From Mycobacterium xenopi (GTDB lineage Bacteria > Actinomycetota > Actinomycetes > Mycobacteriales > Mycobacteriaceae), in the NCBI RefSeq assembly GCF_009936235.1, contig NZ_AP022314.1:1922001-1986000 (forward strand): a stretch of DNA of 64,000 bases, given 5' to 3'. The notes beneath the pieces were generated by a model that saw nothing but the letters and a program-made list of their open reading frames with translations, did not search any database and had not been told where the DNA came from. Shown piece after piece: positions 61,540 through 64,000 of this stretch. The number at the start of each line of letters is the position of its first letter. Within the stretch, counting starts at the first letter, position 1. A program made the position numbers and the translations under genes.

Positions 61540-63435
61540 ATGGCCGGGCGTATCTCCGATCGCGATATCGCCGCCATTCGCGACCGTGTCCGCATCGACG
61601 AGGTCGTCGGCGACTACGTCCAGCTGCGACGTGCCGGCGCCGACTCGCTGAAGGGCCTGTGCCCGTTCCACGACGAAAAGTCGCCGTCGTTTCATGTGCG
61701 GCCCAATCACGGGCATTTCCACTGCTTCGGCTGCGGGGAGGGCGGCGACGTCTATGCATTCGTCCAGAAAATCGAGCACGTCAGCTTTGTCGAGGCCGTC
61801 GAACTGCTGGCCGACCGGATCGGCTACACGATCACCTACACCGGCGCGGCGACCCGCGTCCAGCGCGATCGCGGCACCCGCAGCCGACTCGTCGCCGCCA
61901 ACGCCGCGGCTGCAGCGTTCTACGCCGAGGCCCTGGAGTCCGAGGAGGCCGCCCCGGCCCGCCAGTACCTGGAGGAGCGCAACTTCGACGGCGACGCCGC
62001 CCACCGCTTCGGGTGTGGGTTCGCGCCCGCGGGGTGGGACTCGCTGACAAAGCACTTGCTGCGCAAGGGCTTTGACTTCAAGGAGCTGGAAGCCGCGGGA
62101 CTGTCGCGGCAAGGGCGTCGCGGCCCCATCGACCGGTTCCACCGGCGATTGCTGTGGCCGATCCGCAGCACGGCGGGCGAGGTGATCGGGTTTGGCGCCC
62201 GCAGGTTGTTCGACGACGACCCGATGGAAGCCAAATACGTCAACACCCCGGAGACTTTGCTGTACAAAAAGTCGTCGGCGTTGTTCGGGATCGACCTGGC
62301 CAAGCGCGATATCGCCAAGTGCCATCAGGCTGTCGTGGTCGAGGGCTACACCGATGTGATGGCGATGCATCTGGCCGGAGTCACCACCGCGGTCGCGTCA
62401 TGCGGCACCGCGTTCGGTGACGAGCACATGGCGATGCTTCGCCGATTGATGATGGACGACAACTTCTTTCGAGGCGAACTTATCTACGTGTTCGACGGCG
62501 ACGAGGCGGGCCGGGCGGCGGCGCTGAAGGCGTTTGCGGGCGAGCAACACCTGGCGGGCCAGTCGTTTATCGCGGTGGCCGGCGACGGCATGGACCCCTG
62601 CGACCTTCGGTTGGCGCACGGTGACGGCGCGCTGCGAGATTTGGTGGCGCGGCGAACCCCGTTGTTCGAGTTCGCGATTCGCTCAGCACTGGCCGAATTC
62701 GACCTGGACAGTGCTGAGGGCCGCGTGGGTGCGTTGCGCCGTTGTGTGCCGATGGTCGCCCAGATCAAGGACCCCACACTGCGCGACGAGTACGCGCGCC
62801 AACTCGCCGGCTGGGTCGGTTGGGACGACGTCGCCCAGGTCGTCGGCCGGGTGCGTGATGAGGCGAAGCAGCGCCGCCGACCGCGCCGTCCGGCTTCGGC
62901 GCCGACCGAGACCGGCGTGGCTGAGCAGGCCGCCCTTCGTCCCGATCCGCGGGATCCGACGTTGTGGCCGCAGCGTGAGGCGCTCAAGTCGGCGCTGCAA
63001 TATCCGGCGCTGGCCGGCCCGGTGTTCGATGCGCTGCCGGTGGAGAGCTTCACCCACGCCGGCTACGCGGCCGTCCGCGCGGCCATCGACGCCGCAGGCG
63101 GCACCGGCTGCGGCGTCACGGGTGCCGAGTGGATCGATGCGGTTCGCCGGCACGCCACATCGGCCGTGGTGGCCGGGCTGGTCAGCGAACTGGGCGTGGA
63201 GGCGATCCGTGTCGACGACGACGACAAGCTGCCGCGCTATATCGGCGGGGTGCTCGCCCGCTTGCAGGAGGTGTGGATCGGTCGGCAAATCGCCGAAGTC
63301 AAGTCGAAACTGCAGCGCATGTCGCCGGTCGAGCAAGGCGACGAATACCACGCCCTGTTCGGAGACCTGGTGGCGATGGAGGCCTACCGGCGCAGCCTGC
63401 TCGAGCAGGCCAGTGGCGACGACTTGAGCGCTTAG
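61540..63435 (+). CDS. dnaG: DNA primase DnaG
   Basis: A 631-residue primase making RNA primers for replication. N-terminal zinc-binding domain CPFHDEKSPSFHVRPNHGHFHCFGCG (CHC2 type), TOPRIM domain with VVVEGYTDVMAMH and YVFDGDEAGRAAA, and a C-terminal helicase-interaction region. The ATG at 61540 fits the family start (MAGRISDRDIAAIRDRVRID) and M. tuberculosis length (639). Its stop overlaps the next, convergent gene by four bases. Confidence 0.96.
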   Translation: MAGRISDRDIAAIRDRVRIDEVVGDYVQLRRAGADSLKGLCPFHDEKSPSFHVRPNHGHFHCFGCGEGGDVYAFVQKIEHVSFVEAVELLADRIGYTITYTGAATRVQRDRGTRSRLVAANAAAAAFYAEALESEEAAPARQYLEERNFDGDAAHRFGCGFAPAGWDSLTKHLLRKGFDFKELEAAGLSRQGRRGPIDRFHRRLLWPIRSTAGEVIGFGARRLFDDDPMEAKYVNTPETLLYKKSSALFGIDLAKRDIAKCHQAVVVEGYTDVMAMHLAGVTTAVASCGTAFGDEHMAMLRRLMMDDNFFRGELIYVFDGDEAGRAAALKAFAGEQHLAGQSFIAVAGDGMDPCDLRLAHGDGALRDLVARRTPLFEFAIRSALAEFDLDSAEGRVGALRRCVPMVAQIKDPTLRDEYARQLAGWVGWDDVAQVVGRVRDEAKQRRRPRRPASAPTETGVAEQAALRPDPRDPTLWPQREALKSALQYPALAGPVFDALPVESFTHAGYAAVRAAIDAAGGTGCGVTGAEWIDAVRRHATSAVVAGLVSELGVEAIRVDDDDKLPRYIGGVLARLQEVWIGRQIAEVKSKLQRMSPVEQGDEYHALFGDLVAMEAYRRSLLEQASGDDLSA

Positions 63436-63680
63436 GTCGCGCTACCGCGCTGCTGCGGCTCGACGACGCTGGTGGTGTCGTCTATCTCGGTCAGCGTCAC
63501 CATCCCGGCGTCGGGGGAGACCCGGTTGGCGATCTTGCGCCGCCCCGCTTCGATCATCGACTTGACCGCGGGGCTGCCGGTGATGGCGCGGTAGGTGCCG
63601 ACGATCTGCTCGTAGCGGCGCCGACCGGCCTTTGCGCCCAGCACGTAGCCCAGTCCCAGCACGACGGCATACCGGATCAA
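63432..63680 (-). CDS. Small conserved membrane-associated protein, Rv2342 type
   Basis: An 82-residue protein with one N-terminal hydrophobic segment (YAVVLGLGYVLGAKAG) followed by a basic stretch (RRRYEQIVGTYRAI) and a short acidic C terminus. It matches Rv2342 in position next to dnaG and in length (about 85). The start is a TTG: GGGAGG lies seven bases upstream of it and similarity begins at the next codon, whereas the longer frame has no ribosome binding site. Function unknown. Confidence 0.75.
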   Translation of the reverse strand: MIRYAVVLGLGYVLGAKAGRRRYEQIVGTYRAITGSPAVKSMIEAGRRKIANRVSPDAGMVTLTEIDDTTSVVEPQQRGSAT

Positions 63681-63807
63681 AGCGGTCCTCCCGACGACGG
63701 TGCGATTGCATTCCATCCTGCCCTATCGGGGCGGGCCCGATCCGTCTGGTTGGGCGACAGTGGCTCAGTAAGTTAGAGTCATCCCCCGATCCGCGCGGAT
63801 CGGGCAG

Positions 63808-63879
63808 TCCCCTGTAGCTCAACTGGCAGAGCGTTCGGCTGTTAACCGAAGGGTTGAAGGTTCGAGTCCTTCCGGGGAG
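63808..63879 (+). tRNA. tRNA-Asn (anticodon GTT)
   Basis: D-arm GCTC/GAGC, anticodon arm TTCGG-CTGTTAA-CCGAA with anticodon GTT at 63841-63843, and T-arm GAAGG-TTCGAGT-CCTTC are all perfect. The discriminator is G, and CCA is not encoded. The acceptor stem is irregular: the 5' side has seven bases (TCCCCTG) but only six (CGGGGA) lie between the T-stem and the discriminator. One more G in the GGGG run at 63874-63877 would give seven pairs, one a U-G. Confidence 0.92.
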
Positions 63880-64000
63880 CGACCGGCTGGGGTCCGCTAG
63901 GGTCGTCAACGTCAACCTCCGGTATTAGATCGGCGACCGGCACGCCTAGCCATCGGGCTACCACGGCAATTTCCACAGCAGTCCAGTTGGTCTTGCCGCG
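63842..64000 (-). CDS. Partial helix-turn-helix protein at the window edge
   Basis: Only the last ~52 codons are present. The end contains RGKTNWTAVEIAVVARWLGV and PVADLIPEVDV, resembling the helix-turn-helix of small phage or plasmid XRE-type regulators. The frame continues antisense through the 3' half of tRNA-Asn and stops there. Genes ending inside a tRNA 3' half are typical of integrated elements, whose attachment sites often lie in tRNA genes. The beginning and any integrase lie outside the window. Confidence 0.45.
   Translation of the reverse strand, partial: RGKTNWTAVEIAVVARWLGVPVADLIPEVDVDDPSGPQPVAPRKDSNLQPFG

Overview
The window is high-GC actinobacterial DNA from a Mycobacterium, most likely a slow-growing non-tuberculous species. 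The species itself cannot be named from this sequence. The gene order follows the M. tuberculosis H37Rv block from about Rv2393 to Rv2342, compared from memory: che1-cysH-nirA, hemN, mbtI, mbtJ, mbtA-G, cfp2, hrcA-dnaJ2-rsmE, phoH-ybeY-Rv2366c-Rv2365c-era, amiA2, recO-uppS, zur-smtB, glyS, Rv2345, dgt, dnaG. Several blocks present in H37Rv are missing, and several insertions are specific to this genome.

Region 1 (1-4.2 kb): the minus-strand assimilatory sulfate operon nirA-cysH-che1 is preceded by a tiny cysteine-rich leader ORF and a hairpin over the nirA ribosome binding site. A HemN/HemW radical SAM gene runs the other way. Region 2 (4.3-10.8 kb): prpD is followed by a decayed prpB. Two nearly identical sbtA-type bicarbonate transporter copies then stand as direct repeats around mbtI, and the second copy is frameshifted.

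Region 3 (10.9-39 kb): the mycobactin locus. An IdeR-like box lies in front of mbtI and another lies between the divergent mbtA and mbtB. MbtA adenylates salicylate made by MbtI. MbtB, MbtE and MbtF (NRPS) with MbtC and MbtD (PKS) assemble the siderophore, MbtG hydroxylates lysine, and MbtT is a free-standing thioesterase. MbtE is unusually long, with two complete C-A-T modules, and its second adenylation domain lacks the aspartate that normally recognises the amino acid alpha-amine. mbtH is reduced to a stub of 17 codons. Downstream of mbtA, on the same strand and almost without gaps, are mbtJ, an SDR, a ferritin-like diiron protein, a Baeyer-Villiger-type flavin monooxygenase and a MerR regulator.

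Region 4 (39-45.9 kb): two divergent MTB12/CFP-2 secreted antigen paralogues, an ECF sigma factor with an AhpD-like partner, then hrcA-dnaJ2-rsmE and a frameshifted NTF2-like gene. Region 5 (46-55.2 kb): phoH carries an in-frame intein of 301 residues with the features of a class 3 intein. ybeY, a CBS-domain membrane protein, a MIRU-like tandem repeat, a frameshifted Rv2365c homologue, era, a DUF732 secreted protein, amiA2, recO, uppS and an Rv2360c homologue follow. Region 6 (55.2-64 kb): zur-smtB with a clear palindromic operator, glyS, a TPM-domain membrane protein, dgt (frameshifted near the end), a short Cu-only-like sodC, dnaG, a small membrane protein, tRNA-Asn, and the edge of a helix-turn-helix gene whose 3' end runs antisense into the tRNA.

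At least four genes are broken by what looks like a single-base change, two of them within runs of G or C, and the tRNA acceptor stem also lacks one base. Each such break could be a sequencing or assembly error rather than real decay. The prpB and mbtH remnants are too altered for that explanation.
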